A stretch of DNA of 64,000 nt. Source: Pseudomonas sp. S31 (GTDB lineage Bacteria > Pseudomonadota > Gammaproteobacteria > Pseudomonadales > Pseudomonadaceae). The translations under genes and the position numbers were made by a program. Below are positions 10,892 through 22,200 of the stretch, piece by piece. Position 1 is the first letter of the stretch, and each line of letters opens with the position of its first letter. The stretch covers positions 62,001 through 126,000 of the forward strand of contig NZ_JACVVE010000002.1 in the NCBI RefSeq assembly GCF_016648105.1, in the 5' to 3' direction. The notes under the pieces are model-generated. The model worked only from the letters and a program-made list of their open reading frames with translations. It ran no database searches and was not told the DNA's origin.

Positions 10892-11614
10892 TCAGTCGGC
10901 CAGCGCGGCCTGCTGCAGTTCGAAGATTTCGCTCATGCCCTTTTGCGCCAGCGCCAGCATGGCGTTGAAGTCTTCAGGCTGGAACGGCGCACCCTCGGCG
11001 GTGCCCTGCACTTCGATGAAACCACCCGCGCTGGTCATGACCACGTTGAGGTCGGTCTCGGCGGCGGAGTCTTCCAGGTAATCGAGGTCGAGCACCGCTT
11101 CGCCCTGGTACATGCCCACCGACACCGCGGCGATCATGTGCTTGAGCGGATTGCCGCCCTTCAGGCCACCGCGTTTCTTGATCACTGCCAGGGCATCGCA
11201 CAAGGCGACCATGGCACCGGTGATCGACGCGGTACGGGTACCGCCGTCGGCCTGGATGACGTCGCAGTCGACATACAGGGTGATGTCGCCGAGCTTGCTC
11301 ATGTCCAGCGCGGCGCGCAGCGAACGGCCGATCAGACGCTGGATTTCCAGGGTGCGACCACCCTGCTTGCCGCGGCTGGCCTCGCGCTGGTTACGCTCGC
11401 CAGTGGAGCGCGGCAGCATGCCGTATTCGGCGGTCAGCCAGCCTTGGCCCTGCCCCTTGAGGAAGCGCGGGACGCCGTTTTCCACACTGACCGTGCAGAT
11501 GACCTTGGTGTCACCGAACTCGACCAGAACCGACCCTTCGGCGTGCTTGGTGTAGTTGCGGGTGATGCGGATCGAGCGGAGCTGATCGGCGGCGCGACCA
11601 CTTGGACGTTTCAT
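10892..11614 (-). CDS. rph: Ribonuclease PH
   Basis: RNase PH, 240 aa, full length. Phosphorolytic 3'-5' exonuclease that trims the tRNA 3' end, releasing nucleoside diphosphates. Motifs: [13 protein letters not shown] at the N-terminus, [14 protein letters not shown], and [17 protein letters not shown] [21 protein letters not shown]. The start at 11614 is chosen because the preceding in-frame codons do not resemble the family. Unlike the frameshifted rph of E. coli K-12, this copy is intact. Divergent from yicC. Confidence 0.97.
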   Translation of the reverse strand: MKRPSGRAADQLRSIRITRNYTKHAEGSVLVEFGDTKVICTVSVENGVPRFLKGQGQGWLTAEYGMLPRSTGERNQREASRGKQGGRTLEIQRLIGRSLRAALDMSKLGDITLYVDCDVIQADGGTRTASITGAMVALCDALAVIKKRGGLKGGNPLKHMIAAVSVGMYQGEAVLDLDYLEDSAAETDLNVVMTSAGGFIEVQGTAEGAPFQPEDFNAMLALAQKGMSEIFELQQAALAD

Positions 11615-11840
11615 CTGGGATACCTGTTCCGGGACTTTGAATCTGCCGAGCATTATAGAGCCCGACGCCCCGCGAGGACATGCCTATCGTCGCAGCCGGC
11701 CACGCCTGTCGCCTTTTCCTAACGCCACCCAGGCGGATCTGTAACATGGGTGGATTGGGCCAGGCGCGGCCACTGCTGCTACAATCCTGCGCCTTGCAGC
11801 CGCAAGCCCCGTCCACATCATCCAACGCGAGGTACTCCCT

Positions 11841-13338
<1,498 letters not shown>

Positions 13339-13348
13339 TAGACCGTAC

Positions 13349-13470
13349 GGGGCCGCTGCGCGGCCCATTCGCGGGGCAAGCCCGCTCCCACAGGTTCGAT
13401 GCCGCCCTTGAGGCCCGTGCAATGACTGTGGGAGCGGGCTTGTCCCGCGAATGGGCCGCAAAGCGGCCCC
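13349..13470. repeat. REP pair between gmk and the permease gene
   Basis: Inverted REP pair of the gcgggcaagcccgctcccacagg variant, with outer arms ggggccgc...gcggcccc. It marks the left boundary of the polyamine block that separates gmk from rpoZ. Confidence 0.9.
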
Positions 13471-13476
13471 TTTGCA

Positions 13477-15015
13477 TTATTCCTGCAGAGGCAGGGTGGC
13501 CTGCTGACGCAAGGTCGCCCCCAGGAAATACGCCGGCGCGCGCATGCGCGACAGCAGCATCAGCACGATCCCCAGTGCCGAGATGATCACCGCGATCACG
13601 AACACCAGCCCCAGCCCCGCCACATGCGAGCCGCTGCCGAAGTCCGGCGAGGCGCTGTCGATGGCCGTGCGCACGAAGATCACCGATAGGATCACCCCAC
13701 CCACCAGCGGGCACAGGCCGCGCATGAGGAAGTGCCGCAGGCTGGCGAACAGGCTGTGGCGGAAGTACCACACGCAGGCGAACGCAGTCAGCGAATAGTA
13801 GAAGCAGATCATCATGCCCAGCGCGGTGATGGTGTCGGCCAGCACGTTCTCGCTGAGGGTACGCATGGTCACGTAGAACACCCCAGCGGCCACACCGGCG
13901 CAGATGGTCGCGTAGCGCGGCGTCTGCGAACGCGGGCAGACGCTGGCGAACTTCGGTGGCACCGCGCCGTAGTAGCCCATGGCAAGCAGCGTCCGTGCCG
14001 GGGACACGAAGGTCGACTGCAACGAGGCCGCGGTACTGGCCAGCACGGCGATGGACATCAGGATCGCCAACGGCCCCATGACCGGGCCGGCCAGGTGGGC
14101 GAAGACGTTCTCCTGGATGCGCGGGTTGTTCAGGCCCAGGCCGTGCTCGCTGATGCCAGCGAACTGCAAGGTGGCGATGGCGGTGACCAGATACAGGCCG
14201 AGGATCAGCAGCACCGTCCAGGTCGCCGCCTTGCCCGGCACCTCGTCGCTGCCGATCGACTCTTCGCTGACGGTCAGGCACACATCCCAGCCCCAGAAAA
14301 TGAAGATCGACAGCGAAAGCCCTGCGGCAAAGGCCGAGAACGACTCGACACCGAACGGGTTGAACCAGGCGAAATCGAACTCGAGCGGTGGCGGCGCGGT
14401 GGTGCCGCCGAACGCGGCGAAGGCAAAGCCGATCAGCACCATCAGCTGCAGCGCAACCAGGCCATACTGCACGGTCATGGTCGTGGCCATGCCGCGACAG
14501 CAGATCCACACCGCCAGGGCGATGAACACGCAGCAGGTGGTGATGTTGATCAGCAGGTCGTCGGCCAAGGCCGCCAGTTCGGGGTTGCCGGTGATCTGGC
14601 TGAGGAACAGGTAGAAGAAGTCGACCGCGACCCCCGCCAGGTTGGACAAGACGATGGTGGTCGCCACCACCAGCCCCCAACCGCCGATCCAGCCGATCAT
14701 CGGCCCGAAGGCCCGCGCCGACCAGGTGAACGAGGTGCCGCTGTCCGGTTCGGCCGAGTTCAGCTCGCGGTAGCCCAGGGCGACCAGCAGCATGGGCAGG
14801 AAGCCGACGATGAACACCGCCGGCAAGTGCGCCCCGACCTCGCGCACGGTCGGGCCGAGGGCGCCGGTCAGGGTGTAGACCGGGGCGATGGTGGAAATGC
14901 CCAGTACCACGCTGGCCAACAGGCCAAGACGGCCCTTGGCCAGGCCTTTGCTGCGCTGGGTGCTGCCCGAGTCGGCCACATCGGGTGGGCGGCCGGCTTC
15001 TGTGTAATCGCTCAT
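13477..15015 (-). CDS. APC-family amino acid/polyamine permease
   Basis: Cytoplasmic-membrane permease of 512 aa with about 12 hydrophobic helices. The N-terminal GISTIAPVYTLTGALGP and ELNSAEPDSGTSFTWSARAFGP segments are the helix 1 and helix 2-3 substrate-pathway motifs of the amino acid-polyamine-organocation family. Being the third gene after the PuuA-like and PuuD-like genes, it most likely imports putrescine or a related amine by proton symport (inferred). A 61-bp gap separates it from puuD. No strong ribosome-binding site precedes the ATG. Confidence 0.85.
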   Translation of the reverse strand: MSDYTEAGRPPDVADSGSTQRSKGLAKGRLGLLASVVLGISTIAPVYTLTGALGPTVREVGAHLPAVFIVGFLPMLLVALGYRELNSAEPDSGTSFTWSARAFGPMIGWIGGWGLVVATTIVLSNLAGVAVDFFYLFLSQITGNPELAALADDLLINITTCCVFIALAVWICCRGMATTMTVQYGLVALQLMVLIGFAFAAFGGTTAPPPLEFDFAWFNPFGVESFSAFAAGLSLSIFIFWGWDVCLTVSEESIGSDEVPGKAATWTVLLILGLYLVTAIATLQFAGISEHGLGLNNPRIQENVFAHLAGPVMGPLAILMSIAVLASTAASLQSTFVSPARTLLAMGYYGAVPPKFASVCPRSQTPRYATICAGVAAGVFYVTMRTLSENVLADTITALGMMICFYYSLTAFACVWYFRHSLFASLRHFLMRGLCPLVGGVILSVIFVRTAIDSASPDFGSGSHVAGLGLVFVIAVIISALGIVLMLLSRMRAPAYFLGATLRQQATLPLQE

Positions 15016-15076
15016 GAGTAAATGCCGTAACTATTGGAATTGTTTTCACGGGCCCCGGATGAGGGCCCGCTTCCAC

Positions 15077-15850
15077 TCATTGAAGGCTCGCTGCCGGATC
15101 ACGCCGCGCAGCATGGGCAATGCAGGCCTCGCGAAACGCCTGGAACAGGCGCAACGAGACCGGGTTTTCGGCGAAACGCCATTCCGGGTGCCACTGCACG
15201 CCGAGCACGAAGCCCGGTGCAGCAGGCATCGACACCGCTTCGACCAGGCCATCCGGGGCCCGTGCCTCGACGCGCAGGCCAGCGGCCAGGCGGTCGATGC
15301 CCTGGCTGTGCAACGAGTTGACCTCGAACCGCGCAGCCAGGCCAAGGCTCTCGAACAGCCCGCCAGCTTCGACGCTGACGGCATGCCGGGGGCCGTATTG
15401 CACCTCCAGGGGTGCGTCCTCGGGTTCGCGGTGGTCCAGGAAGCCCGGCAGCTCCTGCACACGCTGGTGCAGGCTGCCGCCCAGGGCCACGTTGAGCTCC
15501 TGGAAGCCACGGCAGATGCACAGCACCGGCACACCGGCGGCGATCGCGGCGCGCAGCAAGGGCAAGGTCAGGCGGTCGCGCGCCAGGTCGTGCCGGGTGC
15601 CTTCGGCGCTGGGGGCGCCATTGTAATGATGCGGTTCGACATTTGAAGGCGAACCGGTAAAAAGAATGCCATCGAGCCGGGCCAGCAGCGCCTGGGTGTC
15701 GCTGCCGGCATCACGCGCCGGCAGGATCAGCGGCAGGCCGGCAAAGCCCGCCGCCTCGACGTATTTGTCGCCCACCGTGTGCGACGGGTTCTTGCCGACT
15801 TGCTGGCGACAGGCGCTGACACCGATCAAGGGGACCGCATTTGCGCTCAT
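15077..15850 (-). CDS. puuD: Class I glutamine amidotransferase-like gamma-glutamyl hydrolase (PuuD-like)
   Basis: Class I glutamine-amidotransferase (peptidase C26) protein, 257 aa. The nucleophile Cys is in VLCICRGFQELNVALGG and the His/Glu of the triad are in GVQWHPEWRF. In E. coli PuuD hydrolyses gamma-glutamyl-GABA to glutamate and GABA in putrescine degradation; that role is inferred from similarity and from the adjacent PuuA-like gene, four bases upstream. The start at 15850 (MSANAVPLIGVSACRQ) replaces an upstream frame that overlaps puuA. Stand-alone, without a synthase domain. Confidence 0.88.
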   Translation of the reverse strand: MSANAVPLIGVSACRQQVGKNPSHTVGDKYVEAAGFAGLPLILPARDAGSDTQALLARLDGILFTGSPSNVEPHHYNGAPSAEGTRHDLARDRLTLPLLRAAIAAGVPVLCICRGFQELNVALGGSLHQRVQELPGFLDHREPEDAPLEVQYGPRHAVSVEAGGLFESLGLAARFEVNSLHSQGIDRLAAGLRVEARAPDGLVEAVSMPAAPGFVLGVQWHPEWRFAENPVSLRLFQAFREACIAHAARRDPAASLQ

Positions 15851-15854
15851 GGGC

Positions 15855-17237
15855 TTACACCGTGTGCAGGTACCAGTTGTACTCGAGGTCGGAGATCGAA
15901 ACCTCGAACTCGGCCAGCTCGCTCTCCTTGCAGGCCACGAAGATGTCGATGTAGTCCGGGCTGATGTATTGGTTGAGGACTTCGCTGTCGTCCAGCGCGC
16001 GCAACGCATCACGCAGGTTGTTCGGCAAGCTTTGCTCGAGCTGCTCGTAGGAATTGCCTTCGATCGGCGCGCCTGGCTCGATCTTGCCGGTCAGGCCGTG
16101 ATGGATACCGGCGAGGACCGAGGCGAGCATCAGGTATGGGTTGGCGTCGGCGCCAGCCACGCGGTGCTCGATGCGCACGTTGTCGCTGCTGTCGGTCGGC
16201 ACGCGCACGGCCACGGTGCGGTTGTCCAGGCCCCAGCTCGGCGCGTTGGGTACGTAGAACTGGGCGCCGAAGCGGCGGTAGGAGTTGATGTTCGGGCAGA
16301 GGAAGGCCATCGACGCCGGCATGGTCTCCAGCACGCCACCGATGGCGTGGCGCAGCGCGTCGCTTTCGAGCGGGTCGGCACTGGCGAAGATGTTCTTGCC
16401 GGTCTTCTTGTCGAGCAGCGAAATGTGCACGTGCAGGCCATTGCCGGCCTGGCCCGGGTAGGGCTTGGCCATGAAGGTGGTGTCCATCTCGTGGTCGTAG
16501 GCGACGTTCTTGATCAGGCGCTTGAGCAGGATCGCGTAGTCGCACGCCTTCAGTGGGTCGGCCACATGATGCAGGTTGACCTCGAACTGCGCCGGGGCGC
16601 TTTCCTTGACGATGGCATCGGCCGGCAGGCCCTGCTCCTTGGCCGCTTCGAGCATGTCCTGGAGGCAGTCGGCGTACTCGTCGAGGTCGTCGATCAGGTA
16701 CACCTGGGTCGACTGCGGACGCTTGCCGGAAATCGGCGAGCGCGGCGGTTGCGGCCGGCCGTTGAGGTTGTCCTGGTCGATCAGGTAGAACTCCAGCTCG
16801 AACGCCGCGCAGATGGTCAGGCCCATGTCGTCGAACCTGCTCACCACCTGGCGCAGCACTTCGCGCGGGTCGGCGAAGAACGGCGCGCCGTCGAGCTCAT
16901 GCATGGTCATCAGCAACTGGGCGGTGGGGCGCTTCTGCCAGGGTTCGTCGCACAGCGTGCCGGCAATCGGCAAGCAGATGCGGTCGGCATCGCCAATGTC
17001 CAGGCCAAGACCGGTGCTCTCCACGGTCGAGCCGTTGATATCCAGGGCGAACAGTGACGCCGGCAGGTTGATGCCTTTTTCGAACACTTTGTGCAGGCTG
17101 GCCCGCTCGATGCGCTTGCCACGTACCACGCCGTTCATGTCGGAGATCAGCAGGTCGACGTACTGGGTATCCGGATGGGCCTGGAGGAAGTCATTCATCT
17201 CGCTGGAAGAACTGGCGCACGGGGTGACCGACGTCAT
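15855..17237 (-). CDS. puuA: Glutamine synthetase family protein, gamma-glutamylputrescine synthetase-like
   Basis: Glutamine synthetase type I-fold ligase of 460 aa. The catalytic Glu/ATP motifs are FELEFYL, NGLHVHISL (HxH region), and NSYRRF...VPNAPSWGLDNRTVAVRVP; the glutamate-flap region is present. It lacks the adenylylation-site motif of GlnA, typical of the PuuA/SpuI group that joins glutamate to putrescine or other polyamines. The ATG at 17237 is preferred because AAGGA lies 8 nt upstream; another ATG at 17246 directly touches that SD. First gene of a puuA-puuD-permease operon, divergent from a LysR regulator. Confidence 0.88.
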   Translation of the reverse strand: MTSVTPCASSSSEMNDFLQAHPDTQYVDLLISDMNGVVRGKRIERASLHKVFEKGINLPASLFALDINGSTVESTGLGLDIGDADRICLPIAGTLCDEPWQKRPTAQLLMTMHELDGAPFFADPREVLRQVVSRFDDMGLTICAAFELEFYLIDQDNLNGRPQPPRSPISGKRPQSTQVYLIDDLDEYADCLQDMLEAAKEQGLPADAIVKESAPAQFEVNLHHVADPLKACDYAILLKRLIKNVAYDHEMDTTFMAKPYPGQAGNGLHVHISLLDKKTGKNIFASADPLESDALRHAIGGVLETMPASMAFLCPNINSYRRFGAQFYVPNAPSWGLDNRTVAVRVPTDSSDNVRIEHRVAGADANPYLMLASVLAGIHHGLTGKIEPGAPIEGNSYEQLEQSLPNNLRDALRALDDSEVLNQYISPDYIDIFVACKESELAEFEVSISDLEYNWYLHTV

Positions 17238-17314
17238 GGTGTACATCCTTTGATGTGCTGCGGCGATGTGGAGGGATACGGCTGGCGCCTCACGGGCGAC
17301 GATGGTTGCAGCTG

Positions 17315-17322
17315 TTGTTCTT
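17315..17322 (-). promoter_or_regulatory. Exact AANAANAA motif in the puuA upstream region
   Basis: AAGAACAA on the minus strand, about 78 nt before the puuA start. It fits the Hfq/Crc consensus but is far from the ribosome-binding site, so relevance depends on the transcript start, which is unknown. Confidence 0.3.
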
Positions 17323-17387
17323 TTCACTTTCCCATCGTGGGGATTGGTCGCCCGTCCGGACGCATTGATTCCCGGGGGCCGTTTCAC

Positions 17388-17393
17388 TATAAA
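17388..17393 (+). promoter_or_regulatory. Candidate -10 (TATAAA) of the LysR gene
   Basis: TATAAA lies about 50 nt upstream of the chosen LysR start. It overlaps an in-frame ATG at 17394, which argues that this earlier ATG is not translated. Confidence 0.45.
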
Positions 17394-17444
17394 ATGGCCA
17401 AAACGCAACAGACATTGGCAATTCGGCAAGCAGAGCGTGCACCA

Positions 17445-18317
17445 ATGCAATATCAGATCACCCATGCCGACCTCTCCCTGGTCCTGGCCCTGGAACGCGG
17501 TCGCTCGTTGGCCAAGGCCGCCGAACTGCTCAAGGTCGACGTCTCGACGGTATTCCGCTCGATCCGCCGCCTCGAATCGGCGCTGGGCACCGCGCTGTTC
17601 GTCAAGAGCCGCAAGGGTTACCTGCCGACCGACACCGCCCAGGCCCTGGCCGAGCAGGCCGAGCGCGCCGAACAAGCGCTGGAAGCTGCGCGCATCGCCA
17701 TGAGCAGCGGCGAGCAGGTGGTCAGCGGCACGGTACGCCTGACCTGCACCGAAGCGGTGATGCACAGCCTGCTGCTGCCGGCGCTGGCCGAATTCATGCC
17801 CAACTACCCGGCGTTGTCGCTGGAGATGGGCACGTCCAACACCTTCGCCAACCTCAGCCGGCGCGACGCCGACATCGCCCTGCGCCTGACCAACACGCCG
17901 CCCGAGCACCTGGTAGGCCGCTGCCTGGGCTCCACCTCCTACGTGATCTGCGGCCAGCCGCAGTGGCGCCAACGCCTGGCCGAAGGCGCCACCGGTGTGC
18001 CGTGGATCGCCCCGGACGACTCGATGCAGGACCACCCCACGGTGGTCTGGCGCAATCAGCAATACCCGGGCTTGAGCCCGCGCTATCAATGCAGCGGCAT
18101 GTCGACCATCGCCCAGTTGGTGAGCGCCGGCCTGGGCGTGGCGGCGCTGCCCGACTACATGGTCGATGCCCTGCCCGGGGTCGATGCGCTGAGCGGGCCG
18201 CTGGCCGGTTGCGACACCCAGCTTTGGTTGCTGACCCGGCCCGATTGCCGGGCGCTGCGTTCGGTGCAGACCTTGTTCGAAGAACTGACGCCGCGGTTGC
18301 GTGGGGCGATGCTCTGA
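17445..18317 (+). CDS. LysR-family transcriptional regulator divergent to puuA
   Basis: LysR-type regulator, 290 aa. The N-terminal winged helix is ADLSLVLALERGRSLAKAAELLKVDVSTVFRSIRRLESALGT (split here only by family landmarks), followed by a periplasmic-binding-like effector domain (about residues 90-290). It is divergent from the puuA-puuD-permease operon with about 207 bp between starts, the classic layout for a LysR regulator of the neighbouring operon. Effector is probably a polyamine or its glutamyl derivative (inferred). An in-frame ATG at 17394 is rejected because it overlaps a TATAAA box; the SD before 17445 is weak. Confidence 0.88.
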   Translation: MQYQITHADLSLVLALERGRSLAKAAELLKVDVSTVFRSIRRLESALGTALFVKSRKGYLPTDTAQALAEQAERAEQALEAARIAMSSGEQVVSGTVRLTCTEAVMHSLLLPALAEFMPNYPALSLEMGTSNTFANLSRRDADIALRLTNTPPEHLVGRCLGSTSYVICGQPQWRQRLAEGATGVPWIAPDDSMQDHPTVVWRNQQYPGLSPRYQCSGMSTIAQLVSAGLGVAALPDYMVDALPGVDALSGPLAGCDTQLWLLTRPDCRALRSVQTLFEELTPRLRGAML

Positions 18318-18355
18318 GGTTATCGTCGGAATCATGAATCGAGGGCGTCTGTTCC

Positions 18356-18430
18356 GGCCCTTTCGCGGCTAAAGCCGCTCCTACAGGGTACAGCTGCGCC
18401 TGTAGGAGCGGGTTTACCCGCGAAGAAACC
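18356..18430. repeat. REP pair between LysR gene and rpoZ
   Basis: Inverted pair of REPs (ggccctttcgcggctaaag then cgctcctacaggg; and cctgtaggagcgggtttac then ccgcgaag). Marks the right boundary of the polyamine block. Confidence 0.9.
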
Positions 18431-18555
18431 AACGCAAGCCTATCAGGCGGTCCGACAAAACAGCGCTTCCCTATTGGCTGGTGATTTTTTAAACTATCGA
18501 GTCCGCCTGCCCATATTGGGTTGCACGCCTACCGCATTTGCTACTGAGGAAGACC

Positions 18556-18819
18556 ATGGCCCGCGTAACTGTTGAAGACTGCCTGGAACACGTGGATAAC
18601 CGCTTTGAGCTGGTCATGCTCTCGACCAAGCGCGCCCGCCAGCTGGCTACCGGCGGCAAGGAGCCACGCGTAGCGTGGGAAAACGACAAGCCGACCGTCG
18701 TCGCCCTGCGCGAGATCGCCGAAGGCATCGTGACCCCTGAATTCATCGCCGCCGAAGAGATCGTCACCGAGGATCCGGTCTTCGCCGCGTTCGAGGACGA
18801 GTCCAACGAGGCTGTCTGA
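18556..18819 (+). CDS. rpoZ: RNA polymerase omega subunit
   Basis: Omega subunit, 87 aa, full length. It starts [20 protein letters not shown] and has the conserved [12 protein letters not shown] segment, which latches the beta' subunit and helps form ppGpp site 1. The ATG at 18556 is chosen since the family starts MARVTVEDC and GAGGAAG precedes it. Sits 59 bp before spoT, the standard rpoZ-spoT unit. Confidence 0.98.
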   Translation: MARVTVEDCLEHVDNRFELVMLSTKRARQLATGGKEPRVAWENDKPTVVALREIAEGIVTPEFIAAEEIVTEDPVFAAFEDESNEAV

Positions 18820-18878
18820 TTGATGCCTGGTCGACGTCGCGCGGCAAAGGGCCCTCTTCCTCGGCAAGAGGTGAAATC

Positions 18879-20987
18879 ATGCCGGGCATAGAAGCCTTAG
18901 CCGAACGGCTGTCGACCTACCTGGGCCCCGAACAGGTCAACCTGGTTCGCCGGGCCTATTTCTACGCCGAACAGGCGCACGACGGGCAGCGCCGCCGCAG
19001 TGGCGAGCCCTACGTGACCCACCCGCTGGCCGTGGCCGGCATCCTCGCCGACATGCACATGGACCATCAGAGCCTGATGGCCGCCATGCTGCACGACGTG
19101 ATCGAAGACACCGGCATCGCCAAGGAAGCCCTCAGCCAGCAGTTCGGCGAGACCGTGGCCGAACTGGTCGATGGAGTCAGCAAGCTGACCCAGATGAACT
19201 TCGAGACCAAGGCCGAGGCCCAGGCCGAGAACTTCCAGAAAATGGCCATGGCCATGGCACGCGACATCCGCGTGATCCTGGTCAAGCTCGCCGACCGCCT
19301 GCACAACATGCGCACCCTGGAAGTGCTGTCCGGCGAAAAGCGCCGGCGCATCGCCAAGGAAACCCTCGAGATCTACGCCCCCATCGCCAACCGCCTGGGC
19401 ATGCACACCGTGCGTGTGGAGTTCGAGGACCTCGGCTTCAAAGCCATGCACCCGATGCGCTCGGCGCTGATCCACCGGGCGGTGAAGAGCGCACGCGGCA
19501 ACCGCAAGGAAATCGTCGCCAAGATCGAGCACTCGCTGGCCAACTGCCTGGCTGCCGACGGCATCCAGGGCGAGGTCAGCGGCCGGCAGAAACACCTCTA
19601 TGGCATCTACAAGAAGATGCGCGGCAAGCGCCGCGCCTTCAACGAGATCATGGACGTGTACGCCTTCCGCATCATCGTCGACAAGGTCGACACCTGCTAC
19701 CGCGTGCTCGGCGCCGTGCACAACCTGTACAAGCCGTTGCCCGGGCGCTTCAAGGACTACATCGCGATTCCCAAGGCCAACGGCTATCAGTCGTTGCACA
19801 CCACGCTGTTCGGCATGCATGGCGTGCCCATCGAGATCCAGATCCGCACCCGCGAGATGGAAGAGATGGCCAACAACGGCATCGCCGCGCACTGGCTGTA
19901 CAAGTCCAACGACGACGAGCAGCCCAAGGGTAGCCACGCCCGCGCCCGCCAGTGGGTCAAGGGCATCCTCGAGTTGCAGCAGCGCGCGGGCAACTCGCTG
20001 GAATTCATCGAGAGCGTGAAGATCGACCTGTTCCCGGACGAGGTCTACGTGTTCACGCCCAAGGGCCGCATCATGGAGCTGCCCAAAGGCTCCACGGCCG
20101 TCGACTTCGCCTACGCGGTGCACACCGACGTCGGCAACAGTTGCATCGCCTGCCGCATCAATCGCCGCCTGGCGCCGCTGTCCGAACCCCTGCAAAGCGG
20201 CTCGACGGTGGAAATCGTCAGCGCCCCGGGGGCGCGACCGAACCCAGCTTGGCTCAACTTCGTGGTCACCGGCAAGGCACGCACGCACATCCGCCACGCC
20301 CTCAAGCAGCAACGCCGCTCCGAGTCGATCAGCCTCGGCGAGCGCCTGCTGAACAAGGTGCTCACCGGCTTCGACAGCAGCCTGGAGAAGATCCCCCAGG
20401 AGCGCATCCAGGCCGTGCTCGGCGAGTACCGGGTGGAGCTGATCGAAGACCTGCTCGAGGATATCGGCCTGGGCAACCGCATGGCCTACGTGGTGGCGCG
20501 CCGCCTGCTGTCGGCCGAGGGCGAGCAGCTGCCGGCCCCGGAAGGCCCGTTGGCCATCCGCGGCACCGAAGGCCTGGTACTCAGCTACGCCAAGTGCTGC
20601 ACGCCGATACCTGGCGACCCGATCGTCGGCCACCTGTCGGCGGGCAAGGGCATGGTCGTGCATCTGGAAAACTGCCGCAACATCAGTGAAATCCGCCACA
20701 ACCCGGAGAAGTGCGTACAGCTTTCCTGGGCCAAGGACATCACCGGTGAGTTCAACGTCGAACTGCGCGTCGAGCTCGAACATCAGCGCGGCTTGATCGC
20801 CCTGCTCGCCAGCAGCGTGAACGCCGCCGACGGCAACATCGAGAAGATCAGCATGGACGAACGCGACGGCCGTATCAGCGTGGTCCAACTGGTGGTCAGC
20901 GTGCATGACCGCGTGCACCTGGCTCGTGTGATCAAGAAACTGCGTACGCTGACCGGCGTGGTCCGCATCACCCGCATGCGTGCGTAG
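18879..20987 (+). CDS. spoT: Bifunctional (p)ppGpp synthetase/hydrolase SpoT
   Basis: SpoT, 702 aa. Domains in order: HD hydrolase (His72-Asp73 in LHDVIEDTG), ppGpp synthetase (about residues 240-350, with [21 protein letters not shown]), TGS (about 385-450, [22 protein letters not shown]), and a C-terminal zinc-finger-like/ACT region ([15 protein letters not shown], then [17 protein letters not shown]). It makes and removes the alarmone in response to starvation for fatty acids, phosphate, iron or carbon. Follows rpoZ and precedes ridA by 23 bp, probably one transcript. Confidence 0.98.
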   Translation: MPGIEALAERLSTYLGPEQVNLVRRAYFYAEQAHDGQRRRSGEPYVTHPLAVAGILADMHMDHQSLMAAMLHDVIEDTGIAKEALSQQFGETVAELVDGVSKLTQMNFETKAEAQAENFQKMAMAMARDIRVILVKLADRLHNMRTLEVLSGEKRRRIAKETLEIYAPIANRLGMHTVRVEFEDLGFKAMHPMRSALIHRAVKSARGNRKEIVAKIEHSLANCLAADGIQGEVSGRQKHLYGIYKKMRGKRRAFNEIMDVYAFRIIVDKVDTCYRVLGAVHNLYKPLPGRFKDYIAIPKANGYQSLHTTLFGMHGVPIEIQIRTREMEEMANNGIAAHWLYKSNDDEQPKGSHARARQWVKGILELQQRAGNSLEFIESVKIDLFPDEVYVFTPKGRIMELPKGSTAVDFAYAVHTDVGNSCIACRINRRLAPLSEPLQSGSTVEIVSAPGARPNPAWLNFVVTGKARTHIRHALKQQRRSESISLGERLLNKVLTGFDSSLEKIPQERIQAVLGEYRVELIEDLLEDIGLGNRMAYVVARRLLSAEGEQLPAPEGPLAIRGTEGLVLSYAKCCTPIPGDPIVGHLSAGKGMVVHLENCRNISEIRHNPEKCVQLSWAKDITGEFNVELRVELEHQRGLIALLASSVNAADGNIEKISMDERDGRISVVQLVVSVHDRVHLARVIKKLRTLTGVVRITRMRA

Positions 20988-21010
20988 TCCGCCAACCGCA
21001 AGGAGTCATC

Positions 21011-21391
21011 ATGAGCAAGACCGTCATCAACAGCGACAAGGCCCCTGCCGCCATCGGTACCTACTCCCAGGCGATCAAGGCCGGCAACACCGTGTACATG
21101 TCGGGCCAGATCCCGCTGGATCCGAAGACCATGGAGCTGGTGGAAGGCTTCGAAGCCCAGACCGTGCAGGTGTTCGAGAACCTCAAGGCGGTAGCCGAAG
21201 CCGCTGGCGGCTCGTTCAAGGACATCGTCAAGCTGAACATCTTCCTCACCGACCTGAGCCACTTCGCCAAGGTCAACGAGGTGATGGGCCGCTACTTCGA
21301 GCAGCCGTACCCAGCCCGCGCCGCCATCGGCGTGGCTGCACTGCCGAAAGGCGCCCAGGTCGAAATGGACGCCATTCTGGTCATCGAATGA
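21011..21391 (+). CDS. ridA: 2-iminobutanoate/2-iminopropanoate deaminase RidA
   Basis: RidA (YjgF/YER057c/UK114) protein, 126 aa. It hydrolyses reactive enamine/imine intermediates released by PLP enzymes such as threonine dehydratase, protecting other PLP enzymes. Landmarks: [29 protein letters not shown], and the active-site Arg in [29 protein letters not shown] lies before the ATG. The spoT-ridA pairing is conserved in Pseudomonas. Confidence 0.96.
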   Translation: MSKTVINSDKAPAAIGTYSQAIKAGNTVYMSGQIPLDPKTMELVEGFEAQTVQVFENLKAVAEAAGGSFKDIVKLNIFLTDLSHFAKVNEVMGRYFEQPYPARAAIGVAALPKGAQVEMDAILVIE

Positions 21392-21446
21392 TGCCTCCGG
21401 TGACGGGCGCCCTGCCCGTCACCGCCTGCCCCAAGGTTATCCCACC

Positions 21447-22178
21447 ATGCGTCATGCCCTGCCCCTCGCGCTGGCGGCCCTGTTCCTGGGCGGCTGCGCC
21501 AGCCACAAACCCGAAGACTTCAACGGCACCTGGATCAACCAGGACGCCATCACCGCTGCCGTCAAAGGTGAAAGCCTGCGCCAGGCCCTGAACGAACATG
21601 GCCCGGTGTTCGAATGGCAGCTGAACGTGACCGACCAGCGCGCCAGCTACAGCAATGGCTTCGAGGCCGCCGACGGCCACCTGAGCGCCAACCAGGAGCA
21701 ATGGCTGGCCAGCTTCGACGGCGGCCAGACCGAGCAGCTGGCGCTCGATGGCGATGAACTGGTCGCCACCGACGCCTCGGGCGCCAAGCAGACCTTCGTC
21801 CGCGCCAAGCAGGCCCCCGCCGCCAATGCGCCGCTGGGCAGCAGCTTCGAAAAAGCGCTGTACCAGGCGTACCTGGGCGGTGACTGGAAGATCGTCGAAG
21901 GTGAAGGCAAAGGTAGCGTGGTGCGCTTCGCCGACAACGGCGGCGTGACCGGCCTGCCGGGCCCGGACCGCTATGCCCTGTGCCTGGCCGGCGACTGCGC
22001 GAGCATGGGCGGCAGCCACGACAGCCTGTGGCTGGAGCGCAACCAGCGCGGCGCGCCGTTCATCTTCAAGCGCGACGGCGACACACTGGAGATCTTCAAG
22101 GCGGTCAATACCGCCCAGGCCGACGACATTCCGCAACTGGCCGCCGGGGCCAAGCAGTGGGTGCTGGAGCGGGATTGA
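21447..22178 (+). CDS. Predicted outer-membrane-type lipoprotein of unknown function
   Basis: Protein of 243 aa with a short signal peptide and lipobox LFLGG-C at about residue 17, so a lipoprotein; the residues after Cys (ASHK) lack Asp at +2, favouring the outer membrane. The mature part seems to hold two related beta-rich halves (about 25-125 and 130-235), each with Gly/Asp/Trp-containing strands. A homologous gene sits after ridA in other Pseudomonas. Function not recognised. It lies 55 bp after ridA and may share its transcript. Confidence 0.8.
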   Translation: MRHALPLALAALFLGGCASHKPEDFNGTWINQDAITAAVKGESLRQALNEHGPVFEWQLNVTDQRASYSNGFEAADGHLSANQEQWLASFDGGQTEQLALDGDELVATDASGAKQTFVRAKQAPAANAPLGSSFEKALYQAYLGGDWKIVEGEGKGSVVRFADNGGVTGLPGPDRYALCLAGDCASMGGSHDSLWLERNQRGAPFIFKRDGDTLEIFKAVNTAQADDIPQLAAGAKQWVLERD

Positions 22179-22200
22179 TCGGGTTGGCGGTGATTTTGCT

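Noticed and set aside
17394..17396. Earlier in-frame ATG for the LysR regulator
   Set aside because: It overlaps TATAAA, a probable -10, and the extra residues (MAKTQQTLAIRQ) have no LysR similarity.
17238..18335. Long N-terminal extension of the puuA frame to 18335
   Set aside because: It would overlap the LysR gene antisense; the family begins near MTSVTP/MNDFLQ and a good SD precedes 17237.
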